64,000 bases of DNA from Streptomyces musisoli (GTDB lineage: Bacteria; Actinomycetota; Actinomycetes; Streptomycetales; Streptomycetaceae). Of this stretch, positions 32,067 through 40,842 are shown one piece after another (the stretch's first letter is position 1; each line of letters opens with the position of its first letter). The notes under the pieces are model-generated. The model was not told the origin of the DNA and did not search any database. It saw only the letters and a program-made list of their open reading frames with translations. A program made the position numbers and the translations under genes. The stretch spans positions 434,001-498,000 of the forward strand of contig NZ_JAERRH010000005.1 in assembly GCF_016741855.1 (NCBI RefSeq), read 5' to 3'.

Positions 32067-34063
32067 TACGCGGCCCTCCTCGACGTCGTTCCCCGCACAT
32101 CCCTGACCAGCCCGGCGATCGAGTCGGCCCGCAGCTCGTCCAGCGTCACCGCCGTACCGCCCAGCTCACCCGCGAGCTGCCCGGCGAGCCCCAGCCGCAC
32201 CGGACCCGACTCGCAGTCCACGACCACCGAGGCGGTGCCCTCGGCCGCGAACAGCCGTGCCGCCCGCCCCGCCAGCGCGACCGGCTCCAGACCACCCGTG
32301 GCCCGCCCGTCCGTCACCACCACGACCAGCGCCCGCCGCGCCGGATCCCGCAGCCGCTCCACCCGCAGCACCTCGTGCGCCTTCAGCAGCCCGGCGGCCA
32401 GCGGCGTACGTCCGCCGGTCGGCAGTGACTCCAGCCGCGCGGCGGCGGCGTCCACGGACGACGTCGGCGGCAGCGCCACGTCCGCGCCGGAGCCCCGGAA
32501 GGTCACCAGACCGACCTTGTCCCGCCGCTGGTAGGCGTCGAGCAGCAGCGACAGGACGGCACCCTTCACGGCGCTCATCCGCTGCCGCGCCGCCATCGAC
32601 CCCGAGGCGTCCACCACGAACAGCACGAGGTTGCCCTCGCGCCCCTCCCGGGCCGCCTGCCGCAGATCGTCCCGGCGGATCACCAGCCCCGGCCCGGACC
32701 GGCCGCGCGCCCGCTGATGCGGGGCCGCGGCCTGCACGGTCGCGGCCAGATGCAGCTTGGTCAGCGTGCCCCGGGGCCGCCGGGCCCCGGTAGTCCGGCC
32801 GTGCTCGGTCCGTGCCCGCGACCGCCGCCCGGCGGCACCCTCGCCGATGCCGGGCACGCTCAGCACCTTGGTCCGGAACGGCTCGGCGGCCCGTACGGCC
32901 GACTGCTCCTGCCCGCCGGACGGCTGCGGCTGCCCGCCCTCACCGGCCTCGGGCTGCGCGGCGGAGCCCCCGTCGCCCTGCGGACCGCCGTCCGGCGCCG
33001 GCTGCCCGCCGCCGCCCCCGGGACCGTCGGGATCGGGGTCGTCGTCGCCGTCGCCGGCGTACTCCTCCAGCGTCTCGTCCAGCTTGTCCTCGTCCAGACC
33101 CGGCGCGTCGAACGGGTTCCGGCGGCGCCGGTGCGGCAGCGCCAGCAGGGCCGCCTGCCGCACGTCCTCGGCGAGCACGTCGGTCCGTCCGGCCCACGCG
33201 GCCAGCGCGCCGGCGGTGCGCGCCATCACGATGTCGGCGCGCATGCCGTCCACCTCGAACGCCGCGCAGGTCGCCGCGATCTGCCGCAGCGCACCGTCAC
33301 CCAGCCGCACCCGCGGCAGCAGCTCCCGGGCCGCCACGATGCGCTGCCGTACGGCGGCCTCCTCCTCCGCCCAGCGTGCGGCGAAGCCGGCGGGGTCGTC
33401 GTCGTAGGCCAGCCGGCGCCGGACGACCTCCACCCGCTGGTCGGGTTCGCGGGAGGCCGCGACCTCCACGGTGAGGCCGAACCGGTCCAGCAACTGCGGG
33501 CGCAGCTCGCCCTCTTCGGGGTTCATGGTCCCCACGAGCAGGAAGCGGGCCGCGTGCCGCACGGACACACCCTCGCGCTCCACGTAGGAGGCGCCCATCG
33601 CCGCCGCGTCCAGCAGCAGGTCCACCAGGTGGTCGTGGAGGAGGTTGACCTCGTCGACGTACAGGATGCCGCGGTGCGCGTCGGCCAGCAGACCCGGCTC
33701 GAACGCCTTCACGCCCTCGGCGAGCGCCCGCTCGATGTCGAGGGCGCCGACCAGCCGGTCCTCGGAGGCGCCGACGGGCAGCTCGACCATCCGCGCGGGA
33801 CGCCCGGTGCCGCCGCCGGCCTCGTGCGGCCCGTCCGGGCACGCGGGATCCGGGGAGGCCGGGTCGCAGGAGAACCGGCAGCCGGGCACGACGGCCACGT
33901 GCGGCAGCAGCGCCGACAGCGCCCGTACCGCCGTGGACTTCGCGGTGCCCTTCTCGCCGCGCACCAGCACACCGCCGACCGCCGGCGACACGGCGTTCAG
34001 CAGCAGCGCGAGCCGCAGATCGTCCTGCCCGACGACGGCCGTAAAGGGGAACGGGGTGGTCAC
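32066..34063 (-). CDS. cobaltochelatase subunit, ChlI-ChlD (AAA plus VWA) fusion
   Basis: 665 residues. The N-terminal AAA+ ATPase (about 1-330) has VRGEKGTAKSTAVRAL (Walker A) and GILYVDEVNLLHDHLVDLLLDAA (Walker B). A Gly/Pro/Gln-rich, acidic linker (about 345-425) follows. The C-terminal VWA domain (about 480-660) has FVVDASGSMAARQRM, the MIDAS DxSxS motif. In actinobacteria this fusion stands in for CobS and CobT as partner of CobN. GTG start overlaps the cobN stop. Confidence 0.92.
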   Translation of the reverse strand: MTTPFPFTAVVGQDDLRLALLLNAVSPAVGGVLVRGEKGTAKSTAVRALSALLPHVAVVPGCRFSCDPASPDPACPDGPHEAGGGTGRPARMVELPVGASEDRLVGALDIERALAEGVKAFEPGLLADAHRGILYVDEVNLLHDHLVDLLLDAAAMGASYVEREGVSVRHAARFLLVGTMNPEEGELRPQLLDRFGLTVEVAASREPDQRVEVVRRRLAYDDDPAGFAARWAEEEAAVRQRIVAARELLPRVRLGDGALRQIAATCAAFEVDGMRADIVMARTAGALAAWAGRTDVLAEDVRQAALLALPHRRRRNPFDAPGLDEDKLDETLEEYAGDGDDDPDPDGPGGGGGQPAPDGGPQGDGGSAAQPEAGEGGQPQPSGGQEQSAVRAAEPFRTKVLSVPGIGEGAAGRRSRARTEHGRTTGARRPRGTLTKLHLAATVQAAAPHQRARGRSGPGLVIRRDDLRQAAREGREGNLVLFVVDASGSMAARQRMSAVKGAVLSLLLDAYQRRDKVGLVTFRGSGADVALPPTSSVDAAAARLESLPTGGRTPLAAGLLKAHEVLRVERLRDPARRALVVVVTDGRATGGLEPVALAGRAARLFAAEGTASVVVDCESGPVRLGLAGQLAGELGGTAVTLDELRADSIAGLVRDVRGTTSRRAA

Positions 34064-37000
34064 TGGTCGCCCTCCAAGTCGCCTTCCAGCTCCAGGTACG
34101 TGGCGCGCAGCCGCTCCAGCGTGTCCGCGTCCGGCTCCGCCCACAGCCCGCGGTCCGCCGCCTCGAGGAGCCGCTCGGTGACACCCCGCAGGGCCCACGG
34201 GTTGGACTTCTTCATGAAGTCCCGGTTCTCCGGGTCGAAGACGTACTCCGCGCTGAGCTTCTCGTACATCCAGTCGTCGACCACGCCGGCCGTCGCGTCG
34301 TACCCGAAGAGGTAGTCCACGGTCGCCGCCATCTCGAAGGCGCCCTTGTAGCCGTGCCGGCGCATGGCCGCCATCCAGCGCGGGTTGACCACCCGGGCCC
34401 GGAAGACGCGGTGCGTCTCCTCGCCCAGCGTGCGGGTCTTCACCTGGTCCGGTACGGCGCTGTCGCCCACGTACGCCTCGGGGTTGGCGCCCGTCAGATG
34501 GCGGACCATGGCGACCATGCCGCCGTGGTACTGGAAGTAGTCGTCGGCGTCGACCAGGTCGTGCTCACGGGTGTCCACGTTCTTCGCGGCGACCGCGATC
34601 CGCTTGAACGCCGTCTCCATGTCCCCGCGCGCCGCCCGCCCGTCGAGGCCGCGCCCGTAGGCGTAGCCGCCCCACACCGCGTACACCTCGGCCAGGTCGG
34701 CGTCGGAGCGCCAGTTGCGGGCGTCGATCAGCGGCAGCAGACCGGCACCGTAGGCCCCCGGCTTGGAGCCGAAGACACGGGCCGTGGCCCGGCGCCGGTC
34801 GCCGTGCCCGGCGGTGTCCTCGTCCACGTGCGCCCGCACGTAGTTGGCCTCGGCCGGCTCGTCCAGCTCGGCCACCGCCCGCACCGCGTCGTCGATCAGC
34901 CCGACCACGTGCGGGAACGCGTCCCGGAAGAAGCCGGAGATCCGGACGGTCACGTCGATGCGCGGCCGGCCCAGCTCCGCCGGGGGGATCACCTCGAAGC
35001 CGGTCACGCGGCGCGAGGCGTCGTCCCACACCGGGCGGCAGCCCAGCAGCGCCAGGATCTCGGCGATGTCGTCGCCCTGGGTGCGCATCGCGGACGTGCC
35101 CCACACGGTGAGGCCGACGGACTTCGGGTACTCGCCGGTGTCCTGGAGGTAGCGGGCGACCAGGGAGTCCGCGAGCGACTGGCCGACCTCCCAGCTCAGC
35201 CGGGACGGAATGGCCTTGGGGTCGACCGAGTAGAAGTTGCGGCCCGTCGGCAGCACGTTCACCAGACCGCGGGTCGGCGAGCCCGAGGGACCGGCCGGGA
35301 CGTAACCGCCGTTCAGCGCCCGCAGGATGTGCCCGATCTCGTCGGTGGTCCTCGCCAGACGCGGGACGACTTCGTCGCACGCGAACTCCAGCACGGCGAC
35401 CGCCTGCGGGAGTTCGGTGCCGAGCACGCCCCGCAGGACCGCGGGCACGACCGCACGGTCCCACGCCCGCGCCTCCATGCCCTCGGCGATCCGCCGGCAC
35501 AGCTGCTCCAGCAGGTCGATCGTGTCGGCGGCGGTCCGGGACGGGCCGTCGGCCAGGTCGGTCAGCTCGACCGGCACCTTCACCGGAGCGCCGGGCTCGG
35601 CCAGCAGCTCCTTCTCGTCCAGACCGTAGTGGGCCGCCAGCGAGGCCCGTAGGCCCGGGAGCGCGTTCGCCTGCCCGCCCCACACCTGGGAGGCGCGCAG
35701 CACGGCCAGGACGAGGTTCACGCGCGGCTCGCCGACCGGCCCGCCGCCGAGGATGTGCAGGCCGTCGCGGATCTGCACGTCCTTGATCTCGCACAGATAG
35801 CCGTCGATGTGCATGACGAACTCGTCGAACTCGTCGTCGTCCGGCTGCTCGTTCACGTGCAGGTCGTGGTGCAGCTCGGCCGCCTTGACCAGGGTCCAGA
35901 TCTGGGCGCGGACGGCCGGGGCCTTCGTCGGGTCCAGGTCGGAGACGAGCGCGTACTCGTCCAGCAGCTGTTCCAGCTTGGCCAGGTCGCCGTAGGTGTC
36001 CGCCCGGGCCATCGGCGGCACCAGGTGGTCGACCACCGTGGCGTGCCCGCGCCGCTTGGCCTGCGTGCCCTCGCCCGGGTCGTTGACGATGAACGGGTAG
36101 ATGAGGGGCAGTTCGCCGAGCACGGCGTCCGGGGCGCAGCCGGCACTCAGGCCCAGGCCCTTGCCCGGCAGCCACTCCATCGTGCCGTGCTTGCCCATGT
36201 GCACGATCGCGTCGGCGCCGAAGCCCCCCTCCGATGTCGCGGCCTCCAGCCAGCGGTAGGCCGCCATGTAGTGGTGGGAGGGCGGCATGTCCGGGTCGTG
36301 GTAGATCGCGATCGGGTTCTCACCGAAGCCGCGCGGCGGCTGGATCATCACGACGACGTTCCCGAACTGCAAGGAGGCCAGCACGACGTCGTCGCCGTCC
36401 ACGTACAGGCTGCCCGGCGGCTCGCCCCACGCCTCGGTCATCGCGTCCCGCAGCTCCGGGTCCAGCTTCTCGAACCAGGCCCGGTAGTCGGCCAGCGGCA
36501 CCCGCGCGGGCGCGGCGGCCAGCTGCTCCTCGGTCAGCCACTCCACGTCGTGGCCGCCGGCCTCGATCAGCCGGTGGATCAGCTCGTCACCGTTGTCCGG
36601 GTACTCGGTGAGCCCGTACCCGGCGTCCCGCAGCGCGTCCAGCACCCGTACCGCCGACGCCGGCGTGTCCAGGCCGACCGCGTTGCCGACCCGTGAGTGC
36701 TTGGTCGGGTACGCGGTGAAGACGAGCGCGATCCTCTTCTCGGCGTTCGGCTTGTGCTTCAGCCGTGCGTGGCGCAGGGCGATTCCGGCCACCCGCGCGG
36801 CCCGCTCCGGGTCGGCGACGTACACCGGCACGTCGTCGGGGCCCTGCTCCTTGAAGGAGAACGGGACGGTGATCAGCCGGCCGTCGAACTCCGGGATCGC
36901 GACCTGCATCGCCGCGTCCATGGGGGACAGCGCCGCGTCGGACTCGTCCCACGCGGCCCGCGAGGAGGTGAGGCACAGGCCCTGGAGCACGGGCACGTCG

Positions 37001-37725
37001 AGGTCGGCGAGCGCGCCGATGTCCCAGGACTCCTCGTCGCCGCCCGCCGACGCCTGCGAGGCGTGGGTGCCGCCGGCCGCGAGCACGGTGGCCACCAGCG
37101 CGTCGGCCCGGCCCAGCAGTTCGTACAGCCCGGCGTCCGCGCCGCGCAGCGAACCGCAGTACACGGGGAGGGCGTTGGCGCCCCGCGCCTCGATCGCCTC
37201 GCACAGGGTGTCCACGAAGGCGGTGTTGCCGCTCAGTTCGTGCGCCCGGTAGAAGAGCACGCCCACGGTCGGGCGGCCCTCGCGGACCTCGTACGCGCCG
37301 TGCACGCCGAACTCCGGCATCCGGCGCGGCTCCTCGAAGCCCTCACCGGTCAGCAGCACGGTGTCCGACAGGAACCGGGACAGCTCCAGCAGGTTCTCCG
37401 GGCCGCCCTCGACCAGGTACTTCAGCGCCTCGGCGACCACACCGGCCGGCACGGACGACTCGGCCATCAGCTCCGCGTCCGGCACGGCCTCGCCGCCCAG
37501 CAGCACGGTCGGGATGCCGGACGCCCGCAGCGCGGCCAGCCCGTCCTCCCACGCCCGCTTGCCGCCCAGCAGGCGTACGACGGCGAGGTCCGCGCCCTCG
37601 ATCAGGCCCGGCAGTTCCCCGGCGACGTCGACCCGGGTGGGGTTGCCGATGCGGTAACCGGCGCCGGAGGCCCGGGCCGCCAGCAGATCCGTGTCGGCGG
37701 TCGACAACAACAACACTGTGCTCAT
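34060..37725 (-). CDS. cobN: aerobic cobaltochelatase large subunit
   Basis: 1221 residues, full length for CobN/ChlH. It binds hydrogenobyrinate a,c-diamide and inserts cobalt with energy from the AAA subunits. Characteristic segments: VLFYRAHELSGNTAFVDTL, GLCLTSSRAAWDES, IVHMGKHGTMEWLPGKGLGL, FIVNDPGEGTQAKRRGHATVVDHLVPPM, and near the C-terminus YAWGRDLDG-like (YAYGRGLDGRAAR) and NPWALRGVTERLLEA. The ATG start overlaps the cobQ stop, and its stop overlaps the ChlID start. Confidence 0.96.
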   Translation of the reverse strand: MSTVLLLSTADTDLLAARASGAGYRIGNPTRVDVAGELPGLIEGADLAVVRLLGGKRAWEDGLAALRASGIPTVLLGGEAVPDAELMAESSVPAGVVAEALKYLVEGGPENLLELSRFLSDTVLLTGEGFEEPRRMPEFGVHGAYEVREGRPTVGVLFYRAHELSGNTAFVDTLCEAIEARGANALPVYCGSLRGADAGLYELLGRADALVATVLAAGGTHASQASAGGDEESWDIGALADLDVPVLQGLCLTSSRAAWDESDAALSPMDAAMQVAIPEFDGRLITVPFSFKEQGPDDVPVYVADPERAARVAGIALRHARLKHKPNAEKRIALVFTAYPTKHSRVGNAVGLDTPASAVRVLDALRDAGYGLTEYPDNGDELIHRLIEAGGHDVEWLTEEQLAAAPARVPLADYRAWFEKLDPELRDAMTEAWGEPPGSLYVDGDDVVLASLQFGNVVVMIQPPRGFGENPIAIYHDPDMPPSHHYMAAYRWLEAATSEGGFGADAIVHMGKHGTMEWLPGKGLGLSAGCAPDAVLGELPLIYPFIVNDPGEGTQAKRRGHATVVDHLVPPMARADTYGDLAKLEQLLDEYALVSDLDPTKAPAVRAQIWTLVKAAELHHDLHVNEQPDDDEFDEFVMHIDGYLCEIKDVQIRDGLHILGGGPVGEPRVNLVLAVLRASQVWGGQANALPGLRASLAAHYGLDEKELLAEPGAPVKVPVELTDLADGPSRTAADTIDLLEQLCRRIAEGMEARAWDRAVVPAVLRGVLGTELPQAVAVLEFACDEVVPRLARTTDEIGHILRALNGGYVPAGPSGSPTRGLVNVLPTGRNFYSVDPKAIPSRLSWEVGQSLADSLVARYLQDTGEYPKSVGLTVWGTSAMRTQGDDIAEILALLGCRPVWDDASRRVTGFEVIPPAELGRPRIDVTVRISGFFRDAFPHVVGLIDDAVRAVAELDEPAEANYVRAHVDEDTAGHGDRRRATARVFGSKPGAYGAGLLPLIDARNWRSDADLAEVYAVWGGYAYGRGLDGRAARGDMETAFKRIAVAAKNVDTREHDLVDADDYFQYHGGMVAMVRHLTGANPEAYVGDSAVPDQVKTRTLGEETHRVFRARVVNPRWMAAMRRHGYKGAFEMAATVDYLFGYDATAGVVDDWMYEKLSAEYVFDPENRDFMKKSNPWALRGVTERLLEAADRGLWAEPDADTLERLRATYLELEGDLEGDQ

Positions 37726-39230
37726 GCGGGCGCTCCCGGTGGAATGAAAGGCAGTCCTTGCGGCGCGCCCGACTCGATGAGCCGCATGAGCGCGTCCGTG
37801 TCCGCGTGCTGTTCGATCAGGTCGCCGAGCCGGTCGAGCTGCTCCTCGCGCAGCGCGGCGAAGGAGGTGTCGGGGGCCGGCACGAAGCGGCGGCCCGCGG
37901 CGGCGGCCACCTCGCGCAGGAAGGCCCGCCGGAAGCCGTCCGACTCCAGCGAACCGTGCCAGTGGGTGCCCCAGGTCTGCCCGACCCGGCAGCCGTCCAG
38001 GAAGGGTTCACCGCCGTCGACCGTGGCCACCCCGTGGTGGATCTCGTAGCCGTCGACGCGCTCGCCGAGGGCTTCCCCGCTCGGCCGGGTCAGGGTCTTC
38101 TCGCGGGCGAACCGCACGCGGACGGGCAGGATGCCGAGCCCCTCGACGTGCCCGGCGCGCGACTCGACCTCGTCCTCGATGTACTCGCCCAGCGCCTGGA
38201 AGCCGCCGCAGATGCCGAGGACGGGCCGCTGCTCGGCGGCCCTGCGCACAAGGGCGTCGGCGAGGCCCCGCTCCCGCAGCCACTGAAGTGCCCGGACGGT
38301 GCCGCGCGTTCCCGGGACGACCACGAGGTCCGCGTCGGCCAGTTCCTCCGGGCGGTCCACGAACCGCACCACGACACCCGGTTCGGCGGCGAGCGCGTCC
38401 ACGTCCGTGAAGTTGGACATCAGCGGGATCGCGCACACGGCGACCCGCAGCACGTCCTCGCCGACGGGCGGGGCGACGGCCGACTCGCGGACGGTGCCCC
38501 GCAGGGACACCCTGAGGCCGTCCTCCTCGTCGATGCCGAGCCCGTGCCGGAACGGCAGCACGCCGTAGGAACGCCGCCCGGTGAGGCCGTGGAGCATGTC
38601 CAGCCCCGGCTCCAGCAGCGACACATCGCCCCGGAACTTGTTCACCAGGAACCCGGCGACCAGTTCCTGGTCCTCGGGCGACAGCAGCGCGACGGTCCCG
38701 AAGAAGGACGCGAAGACGCCCCCGCGGTCGATGTCGCCGACCACGAGCACGGGCAGCCGCGCACCCCGCGCGATGCCCATGTTGACGATGTCGGTCCGCC
38801 GCAGGTTGATCTCGGCCGGACTTCCCGCCCCCTCGCAGATCACCGCGTCATACGTGCCCCGCAACTCGGCCAGGCAGTCCAGCACCGTGCCGAGCAGCTT
38901 CTGCTGGCGCCCGCCGTGGTAGCCGCGCGCGCTCAGCTCGCCCACCGGCTTGCCCAGCAGCACCACTTGGCTGCTCTGCTCGCCACCGGGCTTGAGCAGC
39001 ACCGGGTTCATCAGCGCGGTCGGCTCGATCCGGCACGCCTGGGCCTGCATGGCCTGCGCCCGGCCGATCTCGGCGCCCTCGCGGGTGACGAAGGAGTTGA
39101 GGGACATGTTCTGCGCCTTGAACGGCGCGACCTTCACGCCCTGGCGCACCAGCCAGCGGCAGATGCCGGCCGTCACGACGCTCTTGCCGGCGTCGGAGGT
39201 GGTGCCGGCGACGAGGAGACCACCGTTCAC
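37722..39230 (-). CDS. cobQ: adenosylcobyric acid synthase (glutamine-hydrolysing)
   Basis: 502 residues. It amidates side chains b, d, e and g of adenosylcobyrinic acid a,c-diamide. The N-terminal domain has LLVAGTTSDAGKSVVTAGICRWL, PFKAQNMSLNSFVT and VICEGAGSPAEINLR. The amidotransferase domain has LGICGGFQALGEYI with its nucleophile Cys and the catalytic His near THWHGSLESDGFRR. GTG start overlaps the cobD stop (GTGA). Confidence 0.96.
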   Translation of the reverse strand: MNGGLLVAGTTSDAGKSVVTAGICRWLVRQGVKVAPFKAQNMSLNSFVTREGAEIGRAQAMQAQACRIEPTALMNPVLLKPGGEQSSQVVLLGKPVGELSARGYHGGRQQKLLGTVLDCLAELRGTYDAVICEGAGSPAEINLRRTDIVNMGIARGARLPVLVVGDIDRGGVFASFFGTVALLSPEDQELVAGFLVNKFRGDVSLLEPGLDMLHGLTGRRSYGVLPFRHGLGIDEEDGLRVSLRGTVRESAVAPPVGEDVLRVAVCAIPLMSNFTDVDALAAEPGVVVRFVDRPEELADADLVVVPGTRGTVRALQWLRERGLADALVRRAAEQRPVLGICGGFQALGEYIEDEVESRAGHVEGLGILPVRVRFAREKTLTRPSGEALGERVDGYEIHHGVATVDGGEPFLDGCRVGQTWGTHWHGSLESDGFRRAFLREVAAAAGRRFVPAPDTSFAALREEQLDRLGDLIEQHADTDALMRLIESGAPQGLPFIPPGAPA

Positions 39231-40171
39231 TTGCCACGTCCCTTCAGGAGTGCGCGCGCGGCGACCGTGGTGCCGAGGGCGAGCAGCCCGACGCGGCGGG
39301 AGAGCCGTACGGCCCGGGCGATGTCGGTGACGCGGACCGGCCGTCCGGTGGCGCCGTTGAGCACGGGGCGGTGTTCGACCCGGCCGCCGTAGGAGAGCGT
39401 CCCGCCCAGCCGGACGCCGAGGGCACCGGCGAAGGAGGCCTCCACGGGCCCGGCGTTGGGGCTCGGGTGCCTGCGGGCGTCGGCCTTCCAGGCGCGCAGG
39501 GCGCCGCGCGGATCGGGTCCGGCCGCCGCGGCGAGCATGGCGGTCAGCCGGGCGCCCGGCCAGCCGGCGACGTCGTCGAGGCGGGCTGAGGCCCAGCCGT
39601 AGCGCCGGTGGCGGGGCGACTTGTGGCCCACCATGGCGTCCAGGGTGTTGACCGCCCGGAACCCGAGGAGCCCGGGGATCCCGGCCACGGAGCCCCAGAC
39701 GAGGGCGCCGACCACGGCGTCGGAGGTGTTCTCGGCGACCGACTCGACCACGGCCCGGGCGACACCGTCGGCGTCCAGCGCCTGCGGGTCCCGGCCGCAC
39801 AGATGGGGCAGCCGGGCCCGGGCGGCCTCGACGTCCCCGGCCTCCAGGGCGCGTCCGACGGCGCGGGCCTCCCGGGCCAGCGAGGTGCCGCCGACGACGG
39901 CCCAGGTGGCAGCGGCGGTCAGCGCGACGGAAGCGGAACGGGAGGGGCGTACGGCGCGTGCGGCCAGCGCGCCGAGGGCGACGGCACCGCCGGCGCACAC
40001 GGTGGTGTGCAGGGCGCCCCAGCCGCGGTGGTCGCGCCACAAGGCGCCTTCCACGGCTGCGGCCGCCCGGCCGAAGGCGGCGACCGGATGCCCGCGGCGC
40101 GGATCGCCGAGGAGCAGGTCACCGAGGACGCCGGCGGCGGCGCCGTACGCGTACGTGCGATCGGCACCCAT
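39227..40171 (-). CDS. cobD: adenosylcobinamide-phosphate synthase
   Basis: 314 residues, CbiB/CobD integral membrane protein with about five hydrophobic segments. It attaches the aminopropanol arm to adenosylcobyric acid. Family motifs: GVLGDLLLGDPRRGHPVAAFGR, VESVAENTSDAVVGALVWG and RAVNTLDAMVGHKSPRHRRYGWASARLDD. It is the first gene after the B12 riboswitch and heads a seven-gene coupled unit. Confidence 0.95.
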   Translation of the reverse strand: MGADRTYAYGAAAGVLGDLLLGDPRRGHPVAAFGRAAAAVEGALWRDHRGWGALHTTVCAGGAVALGALAARAVRPSRSASVALTAAATWAVVGGTSLAREARAVGRALEAGDVEAARARLPHLCGRDPQALDADGVARAVVESVAENTSDAVVGALVWGSVAGIPGLLGFRAVNTLDAMVGHKSPRHRRYGWASARLDDVAGWPGARLTAMLAAAAGPDPRGALRAWKADARRHPSPNAGPVEASFAGALGVRLGGTLSYGGRVEHRPVLNGATGRPVRVTDIARAVRLSRRVGLLALGTTVAARALLKGRGK

Positions 40172-40175
40172 CGGC

Positions 40176-40232
40176 TCAGCCGGCCGTGGGCACAGGAGCG
40201 GTCCTGGTACTGGTCCTTCGGCAGCCGGGCAT
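40176..40232 (-). CDS. possible 18-codon leader ORF between riboswitch and cobD
   Basis: An ATG at 40232 opens 18 codons (MPGCRRTSTRTAPVPTAG) and stops with TGA four bases before the cobD ATG. GAGGA lies about 11 nt upstream of it. Its position, after the riboswitch and abutting cobD, would let the riboswitch control translation of the leader and, by coupling, cobD. Nothing in its composition proves translation, and short open frames are common in this GC range. Confidence 0.3.
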   Translation of the reverse strand: MPGCRRTSTRTAPVPTAG

Positions 40233-40269
40233 GGCGATCTGTGTCCTCACTCAGGGTGTCCGCGCCCTG

Positions 40270-40430
40270 GTTCGACTGAATCGGCGGTGAGAGTTCCTGG
40301 CTCCCGGGGGTTCTTCCCCGGTGACAGTGGCGGGACCGCGCCGGATTCGCACCGGCTTCCTCTCTTGCCGCCGTACATGGCGTGGGCAGTCCACCACGCT
40401 CCCGGAACGGCCGTCAACTTGCCGTTGACC
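40270..40430 (-). ncRNA. cobalamin (B12) riboswitch
   Basis: On the minus strand the leader of cobD contains the conserved core: GGAAGCCGGTGCGAATCCGG, then GCGGTCCCGCCACTGTCA and, further on, the B12 box GGGAGCCAGGAACTCTCACC. The stretch GGCGG-AAGAGAG (about 40360-40372) pairs with CTCTC-CCGCC (40283-40293), closing the core helix. The 5' part runs to about 40430. Binding of adenosylcobalamin should lower expression of cobD and the downstream genes. Exact ends are approximate. Confidence 0.92.
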
Positions 40431-40482
40431 TGCATGGGGAGAGTGTGCCGATCCCCACACCAAGGGGCGTGCGGGTACGCCT

Positions 40483-40517
40483 GAGGCTCCCCTCCGGAAC
40501 GACCGGAGGGGAGCCTC
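40483..40517 (-). terminator. strong hairpin terminator
   Basis: Perfect 15-bp stem (GAGGCTCCCCTCCGG, 5-base loop AACGA, complement at 40503-40517). It lies 65 bases downstream of the minus-strand pit operon and just upstream of the riboswitch leader, so it insulates the cob operon from pit transcription. Confidence 0.85.
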
Positions 40518-40581
40518 GGGGATGGCCGGCCGCAGAGCGGCCGAGGGCGCGGGCCGCACCCGCGCCATGATCAGGGGCCGG

Positions 40582-40809
40582 TCAGGGCTTGGCCACGATC
40601 AGGTAGATGCCGTACGCCACCGCCGCCGCGCAGGCCGCGAAGCAGACGTAGGCGCCGGTGACGGCGAGGCCGGCGGAGCCGCCCTGGGCCGCGGCCTTCT
40701 CGCGCCGCGCCAGACCGTTGATGCCGAGGGTGAACAGGGCCACCAGGCCCACCGTGAACACGAGGCTGACGCCGAAGACGGAGCCGATGGCCGCCCAGTC
40801 GATCTTCAT
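40582..40809 (-). CDS. small membrane protein downstream of pit
   Basis: 75 residues with two hydrophobic segments (about 8-30 and 47-70) separated by a basic loop (GLARREKAAAQGG). Its size and place directly after the phosphate transporter gene (33-base gap) are conserved in streptomycetes as I recall; no function is known. It may be an accessory of the transporter. No catalytic motif is seen. Confidence 0.75.
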   Translation of the reverse strand: MKIDWAAIGSVFGVSLVFTVGLVALFTLGINGLARREKAAAQGGSAGLAVTGAYVCFAACAAAVAYGIYLIVAKP

Positions 40810-40842
40810 GGGGATGCTTCCTTCAGTAACCGGTGCGCGGGG

